This document shows positions 17,601 through 24,397 of a stretch of DNA of 64,000 nt, one piece after another. Positions within the stretch are counted from its first letter, which is position 1. Each line of letters begins with the position of its first letter. Below the pieces are notes generated by a model. The model saw only the letters and a list, made by a program, of their open reading frames with translations. It ran no database searches and was not told the DNA's origin. The stretch is from DASWJS01 sp036397035 (lineage in GTDB: Bacteria > Actinomycetota > AC-67): contig DASWJS010000019.1 in the NCBI GenBank assembly GCA_036397035.1, positions 1 through 64,000 on the forward strand. The letters are read 5' to 3'. A program made the translations under genes and the position numbers.

Positions 17601-19024
17601 AAGGCGTCGGACGGGTAGCGCCCGCTCAGCATGTCGAGCACTGACTCGAGCGCGCTGTCCGGCAAGTCCGAGAACGACGCGGCGCGCCGCACGACCTTGC
17701 CGAGCGCCTCGACCTCCCAGTCCTGCATCGCGACCATCGCGACGATCTGCTGCGCGAGCACGTCGAGCGGATTGCGCGGGACGTGGATGTGCTCGATCGC
17801 GCCGGTGCGCATGCGCTCGACGACGACCGCGCACTCCAGCAAGTCATGGCGGAACTTCGGGAAGATGACGCCCCGGCTGACCGCGTCGACCTGGTGTCCG
17901 GCGCGTCCGATGCGCTGCATGCCGCTCGCGACCGAGGTCGGCGACTCAACCTGGAGCACGAGGTCGACCGCGCCCATGTCGATGCCGAGCTCCAGCGAGG
18001 ACGTCGCGACGACGGCCGGGAGCCGTCCTGCCTTCAGGTCCTCCTCGATGAGCAAACGCTGCTCGCGCGCGACCGAGCCGTGGTGCGCCCGCGCGATCGT
18101 CTCGCCGGCGAGGTCGTTGATCGCGGCGCAGAGACGCTCGGCCAGCCGGCGCGAGTTGACGAACACGATCGTCGAGTGGTGCTCGCGGATCAGCTCGACG
18201 AGGCGCTCCTCGATCGCCGGCCAGATGCTCGCGCGCTCGGTCGACCCGGTGACGGCGCCTTCGCGAAGGGCGCCCGTCGGCTGCCCCAGTTCCGCCATGT
18301 CCTCCACGGGCACCTCGACGCTGACGTCGAGCCGTTTGCGCGCGCCGCTCTGGACGATCCGCACGGGCCGTCCGGTCGCCAGAAAGCGCGCGACTTCCTC
18401 CACCGGACGCACGGTCGCGGACAGTCCGATGCGCTGGGCCGGCCGTTCGAGCAGCTCGTCGAGTCGTTCGAGCGACAGCGCGAGGTGCGCGCCGCGCTTC
18501 GTCGCGGCGACCGCGTGGATCTCGTCGACGATCACGGCCTCCACCGACCGGAGCGACTCGCGCGCCGCCGAGGTCAGGATCAGGAACAGCGACTCGGGCG
18601 TGGTGATGAGGATGTCGGGCGGGTTCGTCGCGAGCTTCCGGCGCTCGTCGGCCGGCGTGTCGCCCGTGCGCACGCCGACGCGCAGCGGCGTGAGGGCCGC
18701 GCCGGCTCGCTCGGCGAAGGCTTGGATGCCCACGAGCGGCGACCGAAGGTTGCGCTCGACGTCGATGGCGAGCGCCTTCAGCGGCGAGACGTACAGGACG
18801 CGGAGGCGGCGATCCTTCGCCGGGGCGGGCGCGCCGGTCAGCCGGTCGATCGACCACAGGAACGCGGCGAGGGTCTTGCCCGAGCCGGTCGGCGCGACGA
18901 CCAGGGCGTGATCGCCGCCCGCGATCGCGTCCCAGGCCCCCGCCTGCGCCTCGGTCGGGGCCTCGAACGCCCCTCGGAACCAGCCCCGCGTCGAGGCGGA
19001 GAAGCGTGCGAGCGGGTCGTCCAT
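14645..19024 (-). CDS. lhr: Lhr-type ATP-dependent DNA helicase
   Basis: A 1459-residue superfamily 2 helicase, close to the usual size of full-length Lhr (about 1500). Motifs in order: Walker A APTGSGKT at residues 44-51, the DEIH box in VIVDEIHAV, GLSATV, FVNSRRLAE, SSLELGIDMG and RIGRAGH, followed by the winged-helix and Lhr-specific core (about 430-870) and the long C-terminal domain. Lhr unwinds RNA-DNA hybrids and duplex DNA from 3' to 5' and is linked to repair of DNA crosslinks and damage. The start is taken at the ATG at 19024 (MDDPLARF). A TTG nine bases upstream is the alternative. The gene is followed after four bases by nei2. Confidence 0.95.
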   Translation of the reverse strand: MDDPLARFSASTRGWFRGAFEAPTEAQAGAWDAIAGGDHALVVAPTGSGKTLAAFLWSIDRLTGAPAPAKDRRLRVLYVSPLKALAIDVERNLRSPLVGIQAFAERAGAALTPLRVGVRTGDTPADERRKLATNPPDILITTPESLFLILTSAARESLRSVEAVIVDEIHAVAATKRGAHLALSLERLDELLERPAQRIGLSATVRPVEEVARFLATGRPVRIVQSGARKRLDVSVEVPVEDMAELGQPTGALREGAVTGSTERASIWPAIEERLVELIREHHSTIVFVNSRRLAERLCAAINDLAGETIARAHHGSVAREQRLLIEEDLKAGRLPAVVATSSLELGIDMGAVDLVLQVESPTSVASGMQRIGRAGHQVDAVSRGVIFPKFRHDLLECAVVVERMRTGAIEHIHVPRNPLDVLAQQIVAMVAMQDWEVEALGKVVRRAASFSDLPDSALESVLDMLSGRYPSDAFAELRPRLNWDRVAGVLAARGGSQRLAVTSGGTIPDRGTYGVFMAGDAGNRVGELDEEMVFESHEGEVFTLGATAWRIEEIGRDRVIVSPAPGEPGKMPFWRGDGVGRPVELGRALGAFQREIAALSEEEATARARASGLNDNAAANLVRYVAEQRAATGVVPDDRTIVVERFRDELGDWRVCVHSPFGARVHSPWAQAIEARVRERLGVEAQCIFDDDGIVVRLPDADEAPAADTIVFEPDEIREIVTAGVGASTLFSSRFRECAVRSLLIPRRRPGQRNPLWAQRRKSADLLQVASAFGDFPVVLETYRECLQDVFDLGALVDLMARIERREVVLVDVETQSPSPFATSLTFGYVGAFMYEGDAPLAERRAQALSLDRRLLAELLGQDELRDLIDEGALADLELELQHLADDRRARDADGVHDLLRTLGDLSASEAGARCERAADAPDLLGILVATRRAIDVRVAGEKRWIAIEDAARYRDGLGVALPVGVPDAFLEPVADPIADLVARFARTHGPFVPSEAASRFGVGVAVADHALARLAERGTVLHGAFRPGGSEREWIDAEVLRRLRRRSLAALRKEVEPVEPPALARFLPAWHGIGSSGPHALARAIDALQGAVVPASALERQVLGSRAGPETPRLLDELCASGEVLWAGAGAIGPNDGWVSLCRAEDAPLLLSDPADAELPPDAVRIREALEQRGALFFRQIVEAIGALDDQAALRALWDLVWAGHVTNDTLQPLRALLRGTRRPAASRPARRPSMPSRSGPASAAGRWSLLPGRADDPTRRSHAIAQQMLARHGVLTRGAVVAERVTGGFARVYPVLKAFEDAGRARRGYFVEGLGGAQFAVPGAVDRLRSIASARPAAVAVVLASTDPANPYGAAVPWPADAAGGHRPGRKAGASVVLVDGALALYVEKGGKTMLTFDPGLVPAAIAAVGEAVRGGTLGPLHVERADGAPLPGAGPLVDALREAGFAETARGMRLR

Positions 19025-19257
19025 GGCCGCCAATCTTGCCCCAAGCGCGGGACACGGCGCCCGCACGCGATATGCCCGGTATCGGGAATTGAGGACCTGA
19101 GGCCCGTAACCGAACGCCCGCTCGCGCGTTGGCTCCTTCGGAACGGGGAATATAGCCCTCTGGACTCATGGCCGATGCGCCTGAAGGGTCCTAAGGTCGG
19201 TGTCTCAGCTCGCCGACACAAAGGGCGAGAAACGGGACAAGATCGCGGAGGTTTCGA

Positions 19258-19428
19258 ATGTTCGGCAAGAAGCGCGCGACTGAAACGTGTCCCTCGTGCG
19301 ATCGTCAGGTCCATGCGGGGCAGAAGGTCTGTCAGTGTGGAGCGGCGACACGGCACATGTCGTTCGACGAGCGCACCGCCTGGGAGGTCGAGCAGTGGCG
19401 CTCCCATCAAGCACAGGCAGCGAGCTAA
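19258..19428 (+). CDS. 56-residue zinc-ribbon protein
   Basis: A short gene with good signals: GGAGG at 19247-19251, six bases, then ATG at 19258, a stop TAA at 19426-19428 and a strong hairpin terminator 17 bases later. The protein starts MFGKKRATETCPSCDRQV and has a C-x2-C pair (CPSC) and a C-x-C pair (CQCG), so it can bind one zinc ion as a zinc ribbon. After the ribbon comes a helix rich in Glu, Trp and Gln (WEVEQW). Proteins of this kind are common, usually of unknown role; some bind nucleic acid or partner proteins. Its own promoter and terminator make it a single-gene unit between lhr and the exported-protein cluster. Confidence 0.75.
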   Translation: MFGKKRATETCPSCDRQVHAGQKVCQCGAATRHMSFDERTAWEVEQWRSHQAQAAS

Positions 19429-19445
19429 CCGTTCGTTGACTCCAG

Positions 19446-19467
19446 AAGGGCCCTCCGAGGGGCCCTT
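19446..19467 (+). terminator. Hairpin terminator after the zinc-ribbon gene
   Basis: AAGGGCCC (19446-19453), a six-base loop and GGGCCCTT (19460-19467) form a perfect 8-base-pair stem 17 bases after the zinc-ribbon stop. The following bases are not a strong T-run, as is common in GC-rich actinobacteria. Confidence 0.7.
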
Positions 19468-19526
19468 CGCCCGTTTCGGCGCACCCATTCGCAGGAGGGC
19501 ACGGCTCGGTCGTCGAACACGATTCC

Positions 19527-20018
19527 ATGGTTCGGCGAGGGCGGCGGTCCGGCACGGCGGTGTGCGCCGTCGTGCTGTGCGTCGTCGCCGCGCTCCCGGC
19601 CGGTGCGCGCGCGAGCCACCCGGCCGACGGCTGCAGCAAGTCCTGGCACACGAATTCCGCGGTCAAGGACTGCGGCTTCAAGTTCCAGGGATTCCCGATC
19701 GCCGTGTACGGCAAGGCCGATCGCAACGCCGGCCAGCTCGCCGACGTGCGCGTCTGGGTGACGGTGTCCACCTACGAGTCGCTGACCCTGGTCGAATGCG
19801 CTGAGGCCAGGCTCGGCGTCGCGGAGTGCACCGGCGATCTCTCCGCCGGCGGCCCCCTCGGGCTCATCACGGGCGTCGACGCCCTCACGTGCCGGGTCGC
19901 CGGGAAGTCCAACAAGGGCGGCGAGGGCGTGTTCGCGTGCTCGAGCGGCGACCGGACCGCGTGCGAGCCGAACGAGCTGATCTGCATCGGGAAGGACCTT
20001 CCCACGGGCGTTCCTTGA
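19527..20018 (+). CDS. Exported protein of unknown function, Cys-rich
   Basis: A 163-residue exported protein with an N-terminal signal peptide (about residues 1-30, cleavage after ARAS). The mature part holds about nine Cys residues, for example DGCSK, DCGFKF, VECAE, LTCRVAG and LICIGK, an even spread that suggests disulfide bonds outside the cell. The middle looks beta-rich (GQLADVRVWVTVST). No enzyme motif or known family was recognised. It opens the run of exported proteins that continues to about 31 kb, but it is separated from the next gene by 153 bases with two inverted repeats. It is therefore probably its own unit. A structural or binding role in the cell envelope is a guess only. 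Confidence 0.75.
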   Translation: MVRRGRRSGTAVCAVVLCVVAALPAGARASHPADGCSKSWHTNSAVKDCGFKFQGFPIAVYGKADRNAGQLADVRVWVTVSTYESLTLVECAEARLGVAECTGDLSAGGPLGLITGVDALTCRVAGKSNKGGEGVFACSSGDRTACEPNELICIGKDLPTGVP

Positions 20019-20051
20019 TCGGGGTTCGGAACGGGTGATTCACGTGAAATG

Positions 20052-20069
20052 TCCTGCCTGCGGGCAGGA
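20052..20069 (+). terminator. Possible hairpin terminator
   Basis: TCCTGCC (20052-20058) and GGCAGGA (20063-20069) form a 7-base-pair stem with a four-base loop, 33 bases after the stop of the Cys-rich exported protein. No T-run follows, so it may be only a stem in the leader of the next gene. Confidence 0.4.
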
Positions 20070-20118
20070 GGACGACCCCGGAGCGTCGAAGCGACCAAGA
20101 AGCGACCAACTGGTCAGA

Positions 20119-20143
20119 ACCAGTCGATGGACCATCGACTGGT
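20119..20143 (+). promoter_or_regulatory. 25-base perfect palindrome in the leader of the beta-propeller operon
   Basis: ACCAGTCGATGG (20119-20130), one base, and CCATCGACTGGT (20132-20143) form 12-base arms. The first six bases, ACCAGT, can also pair with an ACTGGT at 20109-20114, so two hairpins compete. The palindrome ends 14 bases before the GGGAGG ribosome site (20158-20163) of the next gene. It could be the operator of a dimeric repressor or an RNA structure controlling translation. Confidence 0.55.
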
Positions 20144-20171
20144 GGGGAGCTTCGTCCGGGAGGAAACAAGC

Positions 20172-21716
20172 ATGAAGCCCAGAACCCTGGCACTCGGCAT
20201 CGCGCTGCTCATGGCGGCGAGCTTCGGACAGGCTGATGCCGCCGGCGCGTGCGCCGACGACTCGGCGCATTCGGGCGGCGTCCACCCGGGCGGTGAGTGG
20301 CGCTCCTTGGGCGGCTCGCTCGAGAACGCCCGCAACCAGCCGAACGAGGACGTGATCAACGCCTCGACCGTGGCGAACGTCGGCGTGGCATGGACGTTCG
20401 ACCTCGCGGGGCTCGGCACGTTGCAGAACACGCCGGTCGTCGCCGACGGGTGCGTCTACCTCGCGACGAGCACCGGCAACGTCGTGGCGCTGAACGCCGA
20501 CGAGGGCGGGGAGCCGGTCTGGACGACCAGCCTTGCCGGCGATCCCGCCGGCTCGCTGGTCGGCGGCGTGATCACCGGTTCGCCGACGGTCACGGGCGGG
20601 ACGGTGTACGTCGCCGTCTCCGACGGCGACGACCCGAAGGTCTTCGCGCTCGACCAGGCCACGGGCCAGGTGAAGTGGTCGGTCGTCGTGCTCGACGACG
20701 CCAAGCGCCCGGACGGCGACCCGAGCAAGTCCTACGGCAACACGGTCGTCGCGGCTCCGGTGGTCTGGAACGGGCTGCTCTTCCAAGGGATCATGGCCGA
20801 CGAGGCCAGCTCGGTCGCGCGGGGCGGCTACGCGATTCTCGACGTCGCGGCGGGCCTGGCGCCCGAGGACCGCTTGATCGTTCAGGACTGGACCATCACC
20901 GACGACGAATACGCGGCCGGGTATCGCGGCGCCTCGATCTGGTGCACCGCCTCGGTCGACCAGGCGGGGTACGTCTACGCGTGCGGCGGAAACCCCGCGA
21001 GCAAGCAGATCGAGGCGCGCAACTCAAACGCCTTGCTGAAGATCGACATGAACCCGTCGCGGCCGGCGACGTTCGGCACGATCGTGGACACCTACAAGGG
21101 CGACGTCGACCAGTTCTATCCCGGTCTGGACCGGCAGCCCGCGTGCGACCAAGTCCCGACGACCGTCGTGTGGAGCCCGACGTGCGTCCAGCTCGACTTG
21201 GACTTCGGCGCGTCGCCGAGCCTGTTCCGCGACGGAATCGGACGGCTGATGGTCGGGGACTTGCAGAAGTCCGGCGTCTATCACGCGGTGTACGCCGACA
21301 CGATGTCGCGCGCGTGGACCGCGCAGGTCGGCACGCCCTGCGTCGCGTGCAACGCCGCCTCGCCCGCGGTCGACACGACGCCCTCGGCCGACGGCGGGCA
21401 GGTCTACACCGTCGCCACCGTGCCGGGACAGGTGTGGGCGCTGACCAAGGAGCACGGGCGCGCGCGCTGGGTGATGGCCGACGGCGTCGGCGGCACGCAC
21501 TTCCAGCCGGTCTCCACGGCAAACGGTGTCGTCTACACGATGAACAACGCCGGCGACCTGACGGCCTACGACGCGGCGACGGGGCTCCCGGTCCTCAAGC
21601 GCAACCTCGCGCAGGACGTGGGCGCCTATGCCGGCGACCTGAGCAGCCAGGGCGTCTCGATCGCGCGCAACACGATCTACGCGGCCTCGGCCAGCTTCGT
21701 CGTCGCCTACAGGTAG
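20172..21716 (+). CDS. Exported PQQ-type beta-propeller protein 1
   Basis: A 514-residue exported protein with a signal peptide (residues 1-24, ending QADAA). The mature part is a beta-propeller of the PQQ-dehydrogenase or polyvinyl-alcohol-dehydrogenase type: an opening GGEWRSLGG...NARNQP motif, then blades built on patterns such as VYLATSTGNVVALNA, GQVKWSV and DLTAYDAATG. It shares LDLDFGASPSLFR and QKSGVYHA with the next gene product. No CxxCH haem site and no adjacent Cys-Cys pair are present, so it is not a typical quinohaemoprotein. Whether it binds PQQ is unknown. The ATG at 20172 follows GGGAGG with good spacing. It leads a run of at least four genes with gaps of 11 bases or less, including two cupredoxins that could take its electrons (inference). 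Confidence 0.85.
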   Translation: MKPRTLALGIALLMAASFGQADAAGACADDSAHSGGVHPGGEWRSLGGSLENARNQPNEDVINASTVANVGVAWTFDLAGLGTLQNTPVVADGCVYLATSTGNVVALNADEGGEPVWTTSLAGDPAGSLVGGVITGSPTVTGGTVYVAVSDGDDPKVFALDQATGQVKWSVVVLDDAKRPDGDPSKSYGNTVVAAPVVWNGLLFQGIMADEASSVARGGYAILDVAAGLAPEDRLIVQDWTITDDEYAAGYRGASIWCTASVDQAGYVYACGGNPASKQIEARNSNALLKIDMNPSRPATFGTIVDTYKGDVDQFYPGLDRQPACDQVPTTVVWSPTCVQLDLDFGASPSLFRDGIGRLMVGDLQKSGVYHAVYADTMSRAWTAQVGTPCVACNAASPAVDTTPSADGGQVYTVATVPGQVWALTKEHGRARWVMADGVGGTHFQPVSTANGVVYTMNNAGDLTAYDAATGLPVLKRNLAQDVGAYAGDLSSQGVSIARNTIYAASASFVVAYR

Positions 21717-21724
21717 GGGGAGCG

Positions 21725-23395
21725 GTGCGGCGTTCGGCGGGGATCGCGGCGGCGGGACTGCTCGTCTCCGCCGCGGTGGTCGCGTTTCCCGCCGCCGCTC
21801 GCACGGTCTGCGAGCCCGACGCGCATCCCGGCGGCGAGTGGCGCCGGATGGGCTACGACCTCGGGCACTCGCGTCATCAGCCGGCCGAGCACGTGCTGGA
21901 CCGGCTGGTCGCGCCGCTGCTGCAGCCGCGATGGACGTTCTCGGCCAACAAGGCCGCCGAGACGTTCTGGAGCGAGATCACCGGCTACCCGATCGTCGCG
22001 GACGGCTGCGTGTTCGTCGGGTCTTCGACCGGGCGCGACGCCCCGGGCTGGGTCTTCGCGATCAACGCCGACGGCGGAGACCTCGCGTGGCGCACCGAGC
22101 TTTCCCACGGCGTCTTCGGGACGGTGGCGGTCGAGGACGGCGTGGTCTACGCGTTCGCGTCCGACATCGGCGCGCCGTTCGTCGTGGCGCTGGACGAGCG
22201 TGACGGCCACGTCCTATGGACGACGGTCGTCGACCGGCAGCCCGGTTCCGACGCCGTGTCCAGCCCGATCGTCTACGACGGCATGGTCTGGGTCGGCGTC
22301 TCCGGCACCGCGGCGGAGGGCGACGAGGCCACGCGCTTCGACTTCCGCGGCGCCTCGGTGCTGCTCGACGCAGGTCGCGCCTGCTCGAACGCGACGAGGC
22401 ACGTCCCGCTCGGCGAGGAGCAGATGGTGCTCACCACGACCTGCGCCGACCCGCAGCCGGGCGCGACGGGCGGATCGATCCTCGCGCACACCTATTCGAT
22501 CCCGGACGAGGACTGGGACCTGGGCGAGGGCGACGCGGGCGGCGCGATGTGGTCCACGATCTCGGTCGACCCGGTGAGCGGCTTTGGCTTCCTCGGCACC
22601 GGCAACCCGTTCAACTACGACCACGAGCATCCCTACACCAACGCCGTCGTCAAGATCGACATGCGCCGGCGCGTCGGCGGCGAGCCCAACCCGAATCTCG
22701 GCCAGATCGCCGGCTCGTACAAGGGCGACGTCGAGGAGTATTTCCCCGAGCTGCAAGAGAACGCCTCGTGCAGCGAGGACGACCCGGTCGGCTTCTTCAT
22801 GGCCGGCTTCGAGTGCGGCCGGCTCGACCTCGACTTCGGCGCCGCGCCGAACCTGTTCCGCACGCGCACCGGCAAGCTGGTCGTCGGCGCCGGCCAGAAG
22901 TCGGGCGTGTACCACGCGATCGATCCCGTGACGATGGAGCCGGTCTGGAAGCAGATCATGGGCGTGCCCTCGCTCGTCGGCGGGATCGTGGGAACCGCCG
23001 CTTACGACGGCACGTCGCTCTACGTACCCCATTCGATTGCGGGCTACCTGGCATCCCTGGACCGCGGCACCGGGAGTCCCAACTGGATCTCGCCCTCGGC
23101 CGACGGCGTGCATTGGGGGAACCCGGTGACGAGCGCCAACGGCGTGATCTACACCGTGGACCTGAAGGGTTTCCTCGACGCCTACGACGCCGGGACGGGC
23201 GCGCCGCTGCTCCACCGGCCCATGAGCCTGGGTGCGAACACCGGCGCCCGCCCGACGCTGTCCTGGGGCGGCACGACCGTCGCCCGCAACATGGTCTATG
23301 CCAGCGTCGGCGTGGGCCTGACGACCGCGGGCGAAGGCTTCCCCTCGATGCCGGACGGGTTCGTGATCGCCTACGAGCCGGCGGCGGTCCTGTGA
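21725..23395 (+). CDS. Exported PQQ-type beta-propeller protein 2
   Basis: A 556-residue paralogue of the preceding propeller protein. The GTG at 21725 lies eight bases after the previous stop, behind a GGGGGAG tract. A signal peptide ends near residue 26 (PAAA). The mature start has GGEWRRMGYDLGHSRHQP, the hallmark of this dehydrogenase-like family, and the later motifs LDLDFGAAPNLFR and QKSGVYHAIDP match those of protein 1. It has an extra segment (about residues 210-300) with several Cys and acidic residues (SIPDEDWDLGEGDAGG) that could bind calcium. No haem motif is present. The stop overlaps the start of the first cupredoxin gene (GTGA), so the propeller and the blue-copper protein are translationally coupled. 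An alcohol or sugar oxidation role is possible; the substrate is unknown. Confidence 0.85.
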   Translation: MRRSAGIAAAGLLVSAAVVAFPAAARTVCEPDAHPGGEWRRMGYDLGHSRHQPAEHVLDRLVAPLLQPRWTFSANKAAETFWSEITGYPIVADGCVFVGSSTGRDAPGWVFAINADGGDLAWRTELSHGVFGTVAVEDGVVYAFASDIGAPFVVALDERDGHVLWTTVVDRQPGSDAVSSPIVYDGMVWVGVSGTAAEGDEATRFDFRGASVLLDAGRACSNATRHVPLGEEQMVLTTTCADPQPGATGGSILAHTYSIPDEDWDLGEGDAGGAMWSTISVDPVSGFGFLGTGNPFNYDHEHPYTNAVVKIDMRRRVGGEPNPNLGQIAGSYKGDVEEYFPELQENASCSEDDPVGFFMAGFECGRLDLDFGAAPNLFRTRTGKLVVGAGQKSGVYHAIDPVTMEPVWKQIMGVPSLVGGIVGTAAYDGTSLYVPHSIAGYLASLDRGTGSPNWISPSADGVHWGNPVTSANGVIYTVDLKGFLDAYDAGTGAPLLHRPMSLGANTGARPTLSWGGTTVARNMVYASVGVGLTTAGEGFPSMPDGFVIAYEPAAVL

Positions 23396-23820
23396 GACGC
23401 GCGCTGATCGCGATCGTGGTTTCGGCGGGAGTCGCCGCCACGCCGTCGCAGGCGTCGGAGCTTGCCGTCGTCGCGGGCCCCGGGAGCGCGCAGACGACGT
23501 TCACCAACCAGGTGGTCGTGATCGCGCAGGGGGATTCGCTACGGCTCGTGAACGCCGACGCCCAGTTCCACAGCGTCCGGTCCGATGCCAAGGGGTCGGA
23601 CTCCCAGCCGTGGTGCGGGCCGCTGAACCCCGGGCCGGAGGGGCCCGGCAACCCGCGGCGCTTCCCGATCGGGAAGTGCCCGCTGTTCTGGTCGGACCTC
23701 AGCCTGCCGCTCGGCGGCATCCAGCCGATCCTGGGTGTCGAGCTTGCGCAGAGCGGGCCGGCCTACCCCTTCGCGTGCGGCGTCCACCCCGAGATGACCG
23801 GCGTGGTCATCCCGCTATGA
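23392..23820 (+). CDS. Exported cupredoxin 1 with a full type-1 copper site
   Basis: A 142-residue exported protein, with signal peptide residues 1-22. The mature domain is a cupredoxin: strand VVVIAQGDSLRLVN, first ligand His in QFHSVRS, and the C-terminal cluster C-x2-H-x2-M in PFACGVHPEMTG. All four type-1 copper ligands (His, Cys, His, Met) are thus present, and it should carry electrons. An insertion between the two ligand regions has a second Cys pair (QPWCGP and GKCPLF), probably a disulfide, which the next gene product shares. The GTG start at 23392 overlaps the propeller gene's stop (GTGA), which argues that it is the partner of that propeller. Its redox partner is otherwise unknown. 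Confidence 0.85.
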   Translation: MRRALIAIVVSAGVAATPSQASELAVVAGPGSAQTTFTNQVVVIAQGDSLRLVNADAQFHSVRSDAKGSDSQPWCGPLNPGPEGPGNPRRFPIGKCPLFWSDLSLPLGGIQPILGVELAQSGPAYPFACGVHPEMTGVVIPL

Positions 23821-23831
23821 GAGGAGAGAGC

Positions 23832-24257
23832 GTGAGCAGAGCCTTTCGAACGGTCCTCGTCGTCCTGGCTCTTGGGCTGGCGGGGTCGAGCATGCCGGCG
23901 CAGGCAAACGACCTCGTCTACGCCTCCGGGCCCGGGAGCGGGGTGCCGCCGGGAGTGACGTACACACCGCCCATCATCGTCATCCAGGAGGGCGACTCGC
24001 TGACCTACGTCAACCTGGACGTCGCCCAGCACGACGTCCGGTCGCGCGTCAAGGGCCCCGACCAGGCGTGGTGCACCCAGTTCCCGTTCAACTTCGCCTC
24101 GGGGAAGTGCCCGCTGTTCACCACCAAGCTCATCGGCGCGGCCGGGCAGAGCCCGACGTTCGGAATCGAGTCGGTTCCGGCGTTGGGAACCGAAGCGAGC
24201 TACGAGTTCTACTGCACGATCCACGCGTGGATGGTCGGGGATCTGTTTGTGGTGTGA
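23832..24257 (+). CDS. Exported cupredoxin 2 with a full type-1 copper site
   Basis: A 141-residue paralogue of the preceding cupredoxin. The signal peptide is about residues 1-26 (MPAQA). It has the first ligand His in AQHDVRSR, the inserted Cys pair (QAWCTQ and GKCPLF) and the cluster C-x2-H-x2-M in EFYCTIHAWMVG. The start is taken at GTG 23832, which follows GGAGAG; an ATG at 23817 that overlaps the previous stop is the alternative and would add five residues. Eleven bases separate it from cupredoxin 1. The pair clearly arose by duplication, and the changed residues around the copper site suggest different potentials or partners. It is followed by 140 bases before the next gene. Confidence 0.85.
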   Translation: MSRAFRTVLVVLALGLAGSSMPAQANDLVYASGPGSGVPPGVTYTPPIIVIQEGDSLTYVNLDVAQHDVRSRVKGPDQAWCTQFPFNFASGKCPLFTTKLIGAAGQSPTFGIESVPALGTEASYEFYCTIHAWMVGDLFVV

Positions 24258-24397
24258 GGCCGGCCGTTTCACGAGGCGGATCGGCCATCGTAACAAACGA
24301 AAAGAACTGTTGACTTCCTAGGGAGAAAGAGAGAGGCTACCGATTGGTCGGGTTTGAAACGGCAACCCGGCACGGCCTTCCGGAGGGGGAATGGGTC

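Noticed and set aside
20172..23395. Quinohaemoprotein alcohol dehydrogenases
   Set aside because: Neither propeller has a CxxCH haem motif or an adjacent Cys-Cys pair, so I kept the broader PQQ-type beta-propeller call.
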